Assembly: GCA_026004935.1 (NCBI GenBank)
Contig: BPKC01000001.1
Location: 620,001-684,000, forward strand
Direction: 5' to 3'
DNA length: 64,000 nucleotides
Source: Rhodothalassiaceae bacterium
GTDB lineage: Bacteria; Pseudomonadota; Alphaproteobacteria; Sphingomonadales; Rhodothalassiaceae
How positions within the stretch are numbered: the first letter of the stretch is position 1; each line of letters opens with the position of its first letter. Positions 41,574 to 50,505 of this stretch are shown here, in pieces. The position numbers were made by a program, and so were the translations under genes. The notes beneath the pieces were generated by a model that was not told where the DNA came from, searched no databases, and saw nothing but the letters and a program-made list of their open reading frames with translations.

Positions 41574-42854
41574 TCACAGTTCACCGACGACCTGCCGCAC
41601 CGCCGCGACCAGCCGCGCCAGGTCATCCTCCGGGATGGTGAGCGCGGGGGTGAGGTAGATCACCCGCTCCAGCGGGCGCACCCACACGCCGAGCTCGACG
41701 AAGCGACGGCCCACCGCATGCCGGTCGAAGGGCCATCCGGGTGCGATCTCGACGGCGGCGATCGCACCCAGCACCCGCACCTCGCGCACCTGGGGAAGAT
41801 CGGCGAGCCCGGCGAGCCCGTCCCGCAGCGCCGCCGCGATCGCGCGCGCCTGCGCCAGCCGGTCCTCGCGCGCGAAGAGCTCCAGCGAGGCGAGGGCCGC
41901 GGCCGCCCCCACCGCATGGGCCATGTAGGTCGGCCCGTGCATCAGCGCCTTTTCCGGATCCTCGTCGAGGAAGGCGGCGAAGACATGGGGGCGCGCGATC
42001 GCGGCCGAAAGCGGCGCATGCCCGCCGGTCAGCGCCTTCGACACCGTCATGATGTCCGGCACGATCCCCGCCTGCTCGCAGGCGAACAGCGTGCCCGTGC
42101 GGCCGAAGCCGGTGAAGATCTCGTCGGCGATCATGAGCAGGCCGTGGCGGTCGCAGGCCGCACGGATGCGGCGCAGCGTCTGCGCGTCGTGCATGCGCAT
42201 GCCGGCCGCGCCCTGGACCAGCGGCTCGACGATCACCGCCGCGAGCTCCCGGCGATGGGCCTCGAGCAGCCGGTCGAGCGCCGCCTCGCGCTCGGGATCC
42301 GTGGGCAGCTCGGTGAGGAGGTGCTCTTCCAGCATGCCGCGGAACAGCCGATGCATGCCTTCCTCGGGGTCGGAGACCGCCATGGCGGCGAAGGTGTCGC
42401 CGTGATAGGCGCCGCGGAAGAACAGCAGCTTCGGCCGCCGCTCGCCCCGGTTCAGCCAGTACTGGCGCGCCATCTTGATCGCGACCTCGACGGCCACCGA
42501 TCCCGATTCGGCGAAGAAGACGTGGGCGAGATCGCCCGGGGTCACGGCGGCGAGCCGCTCGGCGAGGCGTGCCGCCGGCTCATGGGTCAGCCCGCCGAAC
42601 ATCACGTGCGGCATGCGGTCGAGCTGGCGCTTCATGGCCGCGACGATGTGCGGGTGGTTGTAGCCGTGCGCCGCCGTCCACCAGCTCGCGATGCCGTCGA
42701 CGAGCTCGCGCCCGTCCGCAAGGACGATGCGGCTGCCCCGGGTCGCCACCACCGGCAGCGGCGCCGGCGCCGTCTTCATCTGGGTGTAGGGGCGCCAGCA
42801 GTGCCTCAGCGCCGCCTCGTACCAGTCGGGATGTCCGCCGCCGGTCGCAGCCAT
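41574..42854 (-). CDS. bioA: Adenosylmethionine--8-amino-7-oxononanoate aminotransferase
   Basis: 426 residues. Class-III PLP aminotransferase of biotin synthesis; it converts 8-amino-7-oxononanoate (KAPA) to 7,8-diaminopelargonate with S-adenosylmethionine as donor. HCWRPYTQM near the N-terminus and ASWWTAAHGYNHP are BioA-specific. The acidic DEIFTGFGRTG motif and the PLP lysine Lys273 in VSKALTGGHAP are present. No bioB, bioD or bioF is adjacent, so biotin genes are scattered. Starts with ATG 42854; divergent from the metallophosphatase gene. Confidence 0.93.
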   Translation of the reverse strand: MAATGGGHPDWYEAALRHCWRPYTQMKTAPAPLPVVATRGSRIVLADGRELVDGIASWWTAAHGYNHPHIVAAMKRQLDRMPHVMFGGLTHEPAARLAERLAAVTPGDLAHVFFAESGSVAVEVAIKMARQYWLNRGERRPKLLFFRGAYHGDTFAAMAVSDPEEGMHRLFRGMLEEHLLTELPTDPEREAALDRLLEAHRRELAAVIVEPLVQGAAGMRMHDAQTLRRIRAACDRHGLLMIADEIFTGFGRTGTLFACEQAGIVPDIMTVSKALTGGHAPLSAAIARPHVFAAFLDEDPEKALMHGPTYMAHAVGAAAALASLELFAREDRLAQARAIAAALRDGLAGLADLPQVREVRVLGAIAAVEIAPGWPFDRHAVGRRFVELGVWVRPLERVIYLTPALTIPEDDLARLVAAVRQVVGEL

Positions 42855-42936
42855 CGCCGCTCTCCCTTGCCGCCGCGCGCCGCGGGCCCCAGCTAGAACA
42901 GGGAGTTCTGCTGGCGCAAGCCGGAGGCGGATCGCC

Positions 42937-43653
42937 ATGGCGCACGAGAGCGCTGCAGATCGGGCCGTGATCCTGACGCTGCCGCCCAACCGCCGCGGGC
43001 GCGACTTCCTGCTTGGCGATCTCCACGGCGAAACGGGGATGCTGCGCGCGGCGCTCGCGGCCGTCGGGTTCGATCCCGCGCGCGACCGGGTGATCGGCGT
43101 CGGCGATCTCGTCGACCGCGGGCCGGACAGCGCCGGCGCGCTGGCGCTTGTCACCGAGCCCTGGTTCTTCGCCGTGCGCGGCAACCACGAGGAGATGATG
43201 CTGGCCGGGCTCGAGGCCGGCCCGGGCTCGGCCGCCTTCGCCCAGTGGATGCTGAACGGCGGCGAGTGGATCGCGGCCTGCGACGGGGCCGAGCGGGCGC
43301 GGCTTGCGGCCCTGGCCGCGGGACTTCCGATCGCCATCACCCTGGCGCGGTCGCACGGCCCGCCCGTCGGCGTCGTCCATGCGGAGTATCCCCATTCCCG
43401 CTGGGCGGAGCTCGGCGGGCGGCTCGCCGATCCCGCCTTCCGCGAGCGGCTGCTCTGGGGCCGGCGGATCCTGCGCGACGGCCGGCCCCACTGGACGCAG
43501 GACGTCGCCGCCACCGTCCACGGCCACACGCCGGTCCCGGAACCGGTGGTGCGCGGGAACGCCGTCTTCATCGACACGGGCGCCGTCTACGGCGGCGCGC
43601 TGACGCTGATCGCGGTCGACGACCTGCTTGCGCGCATCCCGCCGCGGGCTTGA
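42937..43653 (+). CDS. Metallophosphoesterase (serine/threonine protein phosphatase type)
   Basis: 238 residues. PPP-family metal motifs in order: [28 protein letters not shown], then HAEYPHSRW and HGHTPVPEP. This matches PrpA/PrpB-type bacterial phosphatases, which also hydrolyse phosphoproteins or dinucleoside polyphosphates. No membrane segment. Separated from pyrB by 85 bases on the same strand. Confidence 0.88.
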   Translation: MAHESAADRAVILTLPPNRRGRDFLLGDLHGETGMLRAALAAVGFDPARDRVIGVGDLVDRGPDSAGALALVTEPWFFAVRGNHEEMMLAGLEAGPGSAAFAQWMLNGGEWIAACDGAERARLAALAAGLPIAITLARSHGPPVGVVHAEYPHSRWAELGGRLADPAFRERLLWGRRILRDGRPHWTQDVAATVHGHTPVPEPVVRGNAVFIDTGAVYGGALTLIAVDDLLARIPPRA

Positions 43654-43738
43654 CGGGCGGCTTGCGGAGCCCGGCGCCTTCGCGCTAAGAGGCCGGCGCA
43701 AGGCGGCAGGAGACGACAAGAAGGACCCGCCTCAGGTG

Positions 43739-44734
43739 ATGCCGGGATCCGAGAGGGCCGAGACCGGTCACGGCCGCAGGGAGCGACCAGCGGCGGCGGA
43801 ACCCGATCCCTTTCCCCATCGCCATCTGCTCGGCATCGCGGGGCTCGAGCCGCCGGAGATTCTCCATCTTCTCGACGAGGCCGAGCGCTTCGTGGGCACG
43901 CGCCGGCCGCCGCAGGACGCCCTGCGGCCGGGGCTGACCCAGATCAACCTCTTCTTCGAGGCCTCCACCCGCACGCTGATGTCCTTCGAGATCGCGGGCA
44001 AGCGGCTCGGGATGGACACGGTCTCCTTCGCGGTCGCCGCCTCGTCGATCAAGAAGGGCGAGACGCTTCTCGACACCGCCCAGACGCTGAACGCCATGCG
44101 CCCCGACGTGCTGGTGGTCCGGCACGGCAGCTCGGGCGCGGCGCATCTGCTGGCCGCCAAGGTCAACTGCGCGGTGATCAATGCCGGCGACGGCCGCCAC
44201 GAGCATCCCACCCAGGCGCTGCTCGATGCGCTCACGATCCGTCGCCGCAAGGGCCGGATCGCCGGGCTCGTGGTCGCGATCTGCGGGGACGTGCTGCATT
44301 CGCGGGTGGCGCGCTCGAACCTGCTGCTGCTCGGCCGCCTGGGGGCCGAGGTGCGGCTGGTGGCCCCGCCCACGCTGCTGCCGCCGGCGGCCGAACGCCT
44401 GGGCGCGACGGTCTACGAGGACATGGAGGAGGGCATCCGGGATGCCGATGTCGTGATGATGCTGCGGCTGCAGAAGGAGCGCATGGCCGGCGCCTATCTG
44501 CCGAGCGAGAAGGAGTTCTTCCGCTTCTACGGGCTGACCGCCGAGAAGCTCGCGCGCGCGAAGCCCGACGCGCTCGTGATGCATCCGGGGCCCATGAATC
44601 GCGGCGTGGAGATCGCGACGGCGGTGGCCGACGATCTCGCCCATTCGGCGATCGAGGAGCAGGTGGCGATGGGGGTGGCCGTGCGCATGGCCTGCCTGTC
44701 GGTGCTCACCCGCAGCCGCAGGGAGGCCGCCTGA
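43739..44734 (+). CDS. pyrB: Aspartate carbamoyltransferase catalytic subunit
   Basis: 331 residues from ATG 43739; GTG 43736 is an alternative. Carbamoyl-phosphate contacts [20 protein letters not shown], then [12 protein letters not shown], and the aspartate loop domain with [16 protein letters not shown]. It forms N-carbamoyl-aspartate in pyrimidine synthesis. No pyrI regulatory gene follows; instead a pyrC-like gene overlaps its stop (ATGA region), the arrangement of the class with an inactive dihydroorotase partner. The first 45 residues, before HLLGIAGL, are longer and more basic than in E. coli PyrB. Confidence 0.95.
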   Translation: MPGSERAETGHGRRERPAAAEPDPFPHRHLLGIAGLEPPEILHLLDEAERFVGTRRPPQDALRPGLTQINLFFEASTRTLMSFEIAGKRLGMDTVSFAVAASSIKKGETLLDTAQTLNAMRPDVLVVRHGSSGAAHLLAAKVNCAVINAGDGRHEHPTQALLDALTIRRRKGRIAGLVVAICGDVLHSRVARSNLLLLGRLGAEVRLVAPPTLLPPAAERLGATVYEDMEEGIRDADVVMMLRLQKERMAGAYLPSEKEFFRFYGLTAEKLARAKPDALVMHPGPMNRGVEIATAVADDLAHSAIEEQVAMGVAVRMACLSVLTRSRREAA

Positions 44735-46008
44735 TGGCCGATCGCAACCGGCCCCTGCTGATCCGCCACGCGCGCCTCCTCGATCCCGTGGATGGCGAGG
44801 GCGAGGGTGCGGTGCTGATCGCCGACGGCCGGATCGCCGCGATCGGTGCGGACGCCGAGGCGGACTCGCGCGGCGCCGTCGTGGTGGATGCGCGCGGGCT
44901 CGTGCTCGCGCCCGGGATCATCGATAGCGCAAGCTGGGCGGTGGATGCGCGGGCGGCGCTGGCCGGCGGGATTACGACCGTGCTGCTGATGCCCGATGCC
45001 GTCTCGCCGGTGATCGACCATGCGGCGATGGTGGCGCTTCATGCGAACGGCCATGGACGCGCGGGGCCCCGGGTGCGGCCCGTCGGCGCCCTGAGCCGGG
45101 GACTTGCCGGCGAGGTGCTGGCCGAGATGGGGCTGATGGCCGAGGCCGGGGCGGTGGCCTTCTCCGACGGCCGGCGCGCCGTGCGCTCCGCCCGGCTCAT
45201 GCGCCGGGCGCTGATCTATGCCCGCCGTTTCGGCCGGCCGGTGATCGCCCTGCCCCAGGAGCCGGAGCTTGCCGAGGGCGGCGTGATGCACGAGGGCGAA
45301 ATGGCCGCCGTGCTCGGCCTGCCCGGGATCCCGGCCGAGGCCGAGTGCATCCAGATCGAGCGCGACGCCCGGCTGGCGGCCGCCGCCGGCCAGCCGCTGC
45401 ATCTGTTTCCGGTCACGACGGCGGAAGGGGTCCGCTCGCTCAGCCGGCTCCAGGCGGAAGGCGCGCCGGTGACCGCCGGCACGACGCCCGCCTATTTCCA
45501 TCTCAACGACATGGCGGTGGGCGACTACCGCACCTTCGCGCGCCTCGACCCGCCGCTGCGCGGCGAGGACGACCGGCTGGCCGTGCGCGCCGCGGTCGCC
45601 GACGGCACGATCGCGATCATCGCCTCCGCCCACACCCCGCTCGGCGAGGACGACAAGCGCCTGCCCTTCGAGGAGGCGGCGGCCGGCGCCATCGGCTACG
45701 AGACCCTGCTGCCGCTCTCGCTTGTCCTCGTGCGCGACGGCCTGATCGATCTTGCGGCGCTCTGGCGGCGGCTCACCACGAATCCGGCCCGCATCTTCGG
45801 CCTCCCGGCGCCGCGCCTCGCGCCGGGCGCCGCCGCCGATCTCGTGCTCTTCGATCCCGACGAGCCCTGGCGGGTGAGCGCGGAGACCCTCGCGAGCGAG
45901 ACCGACAACACCCCCTTCGACGGCCTGCCCGTCACCGGCCGCGCCGTCTTGACGCTGGTGGGCGGGCGGGTCCAGTTTGACCGCCGCGGTCTCGTCGCCA
46001 CCGGCTGA
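44734..46008 (+). CDS. pyrX: Dihydroorotase-like protein, probably noncatalytic (PyrC'/PyrX)
   Basis: 424 residues, amidohydrolase fold. Dihydroorotase landmarks are recognisable but stripped of metal ligands: PGIID (60-64) is followed by SASWAVDARAA where D-x-H-x-H-L-R-E-P-G is expected; IALPQEPELAEGG replaces the His-containing HAEDP segment; HLFPVTTAEGV replaces the H-V-S-T histidine; and SAHTPLGEDDK has lost the catalytic Asp. The protein is also about 16 residues short at the first motif. Inactive PyrC homologues of this kind are needed to assemble PyrB in Pseudomonas. Active dihydroorotase must be elsewhere. Confidence 0.85.
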   Translation: MADRNRPLLIRHARLLDPVDGEGEGAVLIADGRIAAIGADAEADSRGAVVVDARGLVLAPGIIDSASWAVDARAALAGGITTVLLMPDAVSPVIDHAAMVALHANGHGRAGPRVRPVGALSRGLAGEVLAEMGLMAEAGAVAFSDGRRAVRSARLMRRALIYARRFGRPVIALPQEPELAEGGVMHEGEMAAVLGLPGIPAEAECIQIERDARLAAAAGQPLHLFPVTTAEGVRSLSRLQAEGAPVTAGTTPAYFHLNDMAVGDYRTFARLDPPLRGEDDRLAVRAAVADGTIAIIASAHTPLGEDDKRLPFEEAAAGAIGYETLLPLSLVLVRDGLIDLAALWRRLTTNPARIFGLPAPRLAPGAAADLVLFDPDEPWRVSAETLASETDNTPFDGLPVTGRAVLTLVGGRVQFDRRGLVATG

Positions 46009-46029
46009 GGCGGCGCGGGGGAGAGGACG

Positions 46030-46662
46030 ATGGACCAGAATCTCGTGCACGCGGTGGCCGCAGGCCTGCTGGGCTACCTGCTCGGCGCCGTTCCCTTCGG
46101 GCTGCTGTTCATGCGGCTTGCGGGCGGGCCGGACATCCGCCGCATCGGCTCCGGCAACATCGGCGCCACCAATGTCCTGCGCACCGGCCGCAAGGGGCTC
46201 GCGCTCGCGACGCTGATCGCGGACGCCGGCAAGGGCGCGGCGGCCTACGCCGTCGCGCGGGCGATCGCGCCGGAATGGGCGGTGCTGGCGGGCGCCGCCG
46301 CCTTCGTCGGCCACATCTACCCGGTCTGGCTGGGCTTCAAGGGCGGCAAGGGGGTGGCGACCTTCCTCGGACTCATGGTCGCGATCGCCTGGCCCGTGGG
46401 TCTGGCCGCGGCGGCGACCTGGCTGATCGTCGCGGTCCTGTTCCGGATCTCGTCGCTGGCGGCGCTGGTGATGGCGGCGCTCACCCCGCTCTATGCGCAT
46501 CTGTGGGGACCGCCGGGCCTGCCGCTGCTCGCCTTCGCCATGGCGGTCGTGATCTTCTGGAAGCATGCGGACAACATCCGCCGGCTCAGGGCCGGCACCG
46601 AGCCGCGCATCGGCGAGGCGCGCGCCGCGCGGACGGCCGGGCCGGAGGAGGCGGACGGCTGA
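46030..46662 (+). CDS. plsY: Acyl-phosphate:glycerol-3-phosphate acyltransferase
   Basis: 210 residues, five hydrophobic helices. The three PlsY motifs are present: GSGNIGATNVLRTG, the GFKGGKGVATFLG loop, and the C-terminal KHADNIRRLRAGTEPRIGE. It makes lysophosphatidate from acyl-phosphate and glycerol-3-phosphate in the inner membrane. The acyl-phosphate maker PlsX is not in this window. It begins 22 bases after pyrX, likely in one operon. Confidence 0.96.
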   Translation: MDQNLVHAVAAGLLGYLLGAVPFGLLFMRLAGGPDIRRIGSGNIGATNVLRTGRKGLALATLIADAGKGAAAYAVARAIAPEWAVLAGAAAFVGHIYPVWLGFKGGKGVATFLGLMVAIAWPVGLAAAATWLIVAVLFRISSLAALVMAALTPLYAHLWGPPGLPLLAFAMAVVIFWKHADNIRRLRAGTEPRIGEARAARTAGPEEADG

Positions 46663-46704
46663 CGGACGCAAAGGGGGCAGGCGGGGCGCAGAAGGGGGGC
46701 GATC

Positions 46705-47844
46705 ATGACCGGGACGGATCATGGAGGGGTCGGCTCCCGGCTTTCGGAGCGCGAGCGGCTGTGCCGCCTGAGACTGGCGCGCACGGAGACCGTGGGGCCC
46801 ATCGGCTTTCGTGCGCTGATCGCGCGCTTCGGCTCGGCCGAGGCGGCGCTTGCGGCCCTGCCCGAGCTGGCGCGCCGGGGCGGGCGGGAAGCGCCGCTGA
46901 AGATCCCCTCCGCGCGCGCGGCCGAGCGGATGCTTGCCGCGGCCGAGTCCCGGGGGGCGCGGCTCGTCGTCTTCGGCGACGCGGACTATCCGCCGCCGCT
47001 CGCCGCGATCGAGGACGCCCCGCCCGTGCTGTTCGCGAAGGGCCACGGCTCGCTGCTGCGCCGGCCGGCGGTCGCGGTGGTGGGCGCGCGCAACGCCAGC
47101 GCCGCGGGCCGCGAGCAGGCCCGGCGGATGGCGGCGGCGCTCGGCGAGGCGGGCTACGTCGTGGTCTCCGGCCTTGCGCGCGGCATCGATGCGGCCGCGC
47201 ATGAGGCCGCGCTCGCGCACGGGACGATCGGGGTCGCGGCCGGCGGGCTTGATGTCGTCTATCCGCGCGAGAACGCCGGGCTCATTGCGCGCATCGCCGA
47301 AGAGGGCCTGCTGCTGTCCGAAGAGCCGATGGGCGTGCGTCCCACCGCCCGGCATTTCCCGCGCCGCAACCGCATCGTCTCGGGACTGGCGCTCGGCGTC
47401 GTGGTGGTCGAGGCGGCCGAGCGCTCCGGCTCGCTGATCACGGCGCGGCTTGCGGGCGAGCAGGGGCGCGAGGTGTTCGCCGTGCCCGGCTCGCCGCTCG
47501 ATGCGCGTGCGGCCGGCACCAACCGGCTCATCAAGCAGGGCGCGCATCTGGTGGAGGACGCGGGCGACGTGATCGCCGTGCTGCGGGATCTCGCGCTGCC
47601 CGTCTTCGAGCCGGAACGCGAGGGGCCCTTCACCCTCGGCGGTCCGCAGGAGCCGCGGGCGGCCTCCGAGCGGGTGCGCACGGCGATCCGCGCCCTCGTC
47701 GGCTTCACGCCGGTCACCATCGACACCCTCGTGCGCGAGACGGGCGCGGATCCGGCCGAGGTGGCGGCCGCGGTGCTCGAGCTCGAGATCGCCGGCGTCC
47801 TCGAGCGGCTTCCCGGCGCGCGCGTCGTGCGCAAGGCGGGGTGA
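46705..47844 (+). CDS. dprA: DNA-processing protein A (Smf family)
   Basis: 379 residues. The Rossmann-like DprA domain has VVGARNASAAGREQARRMA, VSGLARGIDAAAHEAAL, GVAAGGLDVVYPREN, FPRRNRIVSGLALGVVVVEAAERSGSLITA and AVPGSPLDARAAGTNRLIKQGA. A winged-helix-like domain fills the last 60 residues. DprA loads RecA on incoming single-stranded DNA during natural transformation. Other competence genes are not near. Between plsY and topA, as in many alphaproteobacteria. Confidence 0.95.
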   Translation: MTGTDHGGVGSRLSERERLCRLRLARTETVGPIGFRALIARFGSAEAALAALPELARRGGREAPLKIPSARAAERMLAAAESRGARLVVFGDADYPPPLAAIEDAPPVLFAKGHGSLLRRPAVAVVGARNASAAGREQARRMAAALGEAGYVVVSGLARGIDAAAHEAALAHGTIGVAAGGLDVVYPRENAGLIARIAEEGLLLSEEPMGVRPTARHFPRRNRIVSGLALGVVVVEAAERSGSLITARLAGEQGREVFAVPGSPLDARAAGTNRLIKQGAHLVEDAGDVIAVLRDLALPVFEPEREGPFTLGGPQEPRAASERVRTAIRALVGFTPVTIDTLVRETGADPAEVAAAVLELEIAGVLERLPGARVVRKAG

Positions 47845-47946
47845 GCGGCGGGGGCCGTCATTGACAGGGCGGGTGCGGCCCATTAGCTCCAAGCCCGAGG
47901 CCGCGGCCGGGCCGTGGCATACCGGACACCACGCGATGGGAGCGGC

Positions 47947-50505
47947 ATGGACGTCGTCGTCGTCGAATCCCCCACCAAGGCCAAGACCATCAACAAATAC
48001 CTGGGCAAGGACACGCGGGTGCTCGCCTCCTTCGGGCATGTGCGCGACCTGCCGGCCAAGGAGGGCTCGGTGGATCCCGAGCACGACTTCCGGATGGTCT
48101 GGCGGATCGATCCCAAGTCCCAGAAGCATGTGAAGGCGATCGCGGAGGCGACCGCCAGGGCCGATCGTCTGATCCTCGCAACCGACCCCGACCGCGAGGG
48201 CGAGGCGATCAGCTGGCATGTGCTCGAGATCCTGAAGAAGCGCGGCGTGCTGAAGGACCAGGAAATCCGGCGCGTCGTCTTCCACGAGATCACGCCGCGG
48301 GCGATCCGCGAGGCGATGGAAAGCCCCCGCGGGATCGACGAGCAGCTGGTGAACGCCTATCTCGCCCGCCGCGCGCTCGACTATCTCGTCGGCTTCACGC
48401 TCTCGCCGCTGCTCTGGCGCAAGCTGCCGGGTGCGCGTTCGGCGGGGCGGGTGCAGTCGGTGGCGCTCAGGCTCATCTGCGAGCGCGAGATCGAGATCGA
48501 GCAGTTCCGCCCGCGCGACTACTGGACGATCGAGGCGACGCTCTCGCCGGCCGGGCGCGAGGAGGCCTTCCGCGCGCGGCTTGCGGCGGTGGACGGGCGC
48601 CGGCTCGGCAAGTTCGCGCTGGAAGACGAGGCGGGCGCCGAGGCGCTCGTCGCGCGTCTCCAGGATGCGGATCTCGTGGTGCGCGCGGTCGAGACGCGAC
48701 CCGTGCGCCGGATGCCGCCCCCGCCCTTCACCACCTCGACCCTGCAGCAGGAGGCCGCCCGCAAGCTCGGGTTGTCGGCCAAGGAGACGATGCGGCTCGC
48801 CCAGGCGCTCTACGAGGGCAAGGCGGTGGACGGCCGGACCATCGGCCTCATCACCTACATGCGTACCGACTCGGTCGCGATGGCCGCCGAGGCGGTGGAG
48901 GCGATCCGCGGGCATGTCTCCGCCAGCCTCGGCCGCGAATACGTGCCCGAGCGCCCGCACCGCTTCCGCTCGCGCGCGAAGAACGCCCAGGAGGCGCATG
49001 AGGCGATCCGGCCGACCGACCCCGAGCTGACCCCCGAGAGGGTCCGCCCCTTCCTCGATCCGAAGGAGGCCGCGCTCTACGAGCTCGTCTGGAAGCGCGC
49101 CGTGGCCTCGCAGGTGGCGGCGGCCGAGATCGAGCAGACGAAGGTGACGATCGCGAGCGCCGACGGCGGCCTGGAGCTCGTCGCGACCGGTCAGGTCGTG
49201 CGCTTCGACGGCTTTCTCCGGATCTACGAGGAGGGCCGGGACGAGACGGGCGAGGAGGAGGAAGAGGGCGGCGATCGCCTGCCCGCGCTCGCCGGCGGCG
49301 AGGCGCTGCGCCTGATCGCCGCGCGCGCCGAGCGGCATACCACCAAGCCGCCGCCGCGCTACACCGAGGCGAGTCTCGTCAAGAAGCTGGAGGAGCTCGG
49401 CATCGGCCGCCCGTCCACCTACGCCAGCATCCTCTCGGTGCTGCAGGAGCGCAACTATGTGCGCCTCGAGAAGCGACGCTTCGTGCCCGAGGACAAGGGC
49501 CGGCTGGTGACCGCCTTTCTCGAGAGCTTCTTCGACCGCTACGTCGAATACGACTTCACGGCGCAGCTGGAGGAGGCGCTGGACGCCGTCGCCCGCGGCG
49601 AGAAGGACTGGCGCCGGGTGCTGGCCGATTTCTGGCGCGACTTCTCGCAACGGACCGACGAGGTGATGAAGATCCGCACCTCCGAGCTGCTCGAGCGGCT
49701 GAACGACTATCTGGCACCCCTGCTCTTTCCGCCGCGCGAGGACGGCGCGGATCCGCGCGCCTGCCCCGAATGCGGCACGGGGCGCCTGTCGCTCAAGGTC
49801 GGCCGCTATGGCGCCTTCATCGGCTGCTCGAACTATCCGGATTGCCGCTACACCCGCCGCTTTGCCGACGGCAACGGCGATGCGGCGGGCGAGACGCCGG
49901 ATGCGCGTACCGCCGACCGGGTGCTGGGCACCGATCCGGACACCGGGAGCGAGGTCTGGCTCAGGTTCGGCCGTTTCGGCCCCTATGTGGAACGCCAGGG
50001 TGCCGACCCGCGCCGGCCGGATCGCGCGAGCCTGCCGAAGGGCGTGGATCCCGATTCGGTCGATCTCGCCTACGCCCTCAAGCTGCTGGCGCTTCCGCGC
50101 GAGATCGGCCGCCACCCCGAGACCGGCGAGCCGGTGGTGGCGGGGATCGGCCGCTACGGGCCCTATGTCGCGCATCAGCGGGTCTTCGCCAATCTCGAGG
50201 ACGGCGACGACGTCTTCACGATCGGCATGAACCGGGCGCTGCAGCTCTTGGCCGAAAAGCAGGCGCGGCGGGCGCGCACGGGCGGCGTCATCCGGGTGCT
50301 CGGCACCGATCCCGACACGGGCGAGGAGGTGGAGCTGCGCGCCGGGCGCTACGGCCCCTATGTGAGGCAGGGGCGCACGAACGCGAGCCTGCCGAAGGAC
50401 GCGGATCCGGACGCCATCACGCTCGATGAGGCGCGCGCCCTGCTTGCGGCGCGCCGCGAGCAGGGCGGCGGCCGCCGCCGCGCGGGAGGCCGGCGGAGCC
50501 GATGA
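47947..50505 (+). CDS. topA: DNA topoisomerase I
   Basis: 852 residues from ATG 47947 (MDVVVVESPTKAKTINKYLG). Toprim domain with DPDREGEAISWH, catalytic Tyr304 in LITYMRTDSV, and one C4 zinc finger CPECGTGRLSLKVGRYGAFI. Three further GRYGPYV/GRFGPYV repeats follow (about residues 680-830) without cysteines, the alphaproteobacterial C-terminal form, and the end is basic. It relaxes negative supercoils. Its stop overlaps the rnr start (ATGA). Confidence 0.97.
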   Translation: MDVVVVESPTKAKTINKYLGKDTRVLASFGHVRDLPAKEGSVDPEHDFRMVWRIDPKSQKHVKAIAEATARADRLILATDPDREGEAISWHVLEILKKRGVLKDQEIRRVVFHEITPRAIREAMESPRGIDEQLVNAYLARRALDYLVGFTLSPLLWRKLPGARSAGRVQSVALRLICEREIEIEQFRPRDYWTIEATLSPAGREEAFRARLAAVDGRRLGKFALEDEAGAEALVARLQDADLVVRAVETRPVRRMPPPPFTTSTLQQEAARKLGLSAKETMRLAQALYEGKAVDGRTIGLITYMRTDSVAMAAEAVEAIRGHVSASLGREYVPERPHRFRSRAKNAQEAHEAIRPTDPELTPERVRPFLDPKEAALYELVWKRAVASQVAAAEIEQTKVTIASADGGLELVATGQVVRFDGFLRIYEEGRDETGEEEEEGGDRLPALAGGEALRLIAARAERHTTKPPPRYTEASLVKKLEELGIGRPSTYASILSVLQERNYVRLEKRRFVPEDKGRLVTAFLESFFDRYVEYDFTAQLEEALDAVARGEKDWRRVLADFWRDFSQRTDEVMKIRTSELLERLNDYLAPLLFPPREDGADPRACPECGTGRLSLKVGRYGAFIGCSNYPDCRYTRRFADGNGDAAGETPDARTADRVLGTDPDTGSEVWLRFGRFGPYVERQGADPRRPDRASLPKGVDPDSVDLAYALKLLALPREIGRHPETGEPVVAGIGRYGPYVAHQRVFANLEDGDDVFTIGMNRALQLLAEKQARRARTGGVIRVLGTDPDTGEEVELRAGRYGPYVRQGRTNASLPKDADPDAITLDEARALLAARREQGGGRRRAGGRRSR

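Noticed and set aside
44527-50175. A leftward open frame of 1,882 codons across pyrB to topA
   Set aside because: It is the antisense shadow of six well-identified rightward genes in GC-rich DNA, has a low-complexity Arg/Gly/His/Asp composition and no family motif.
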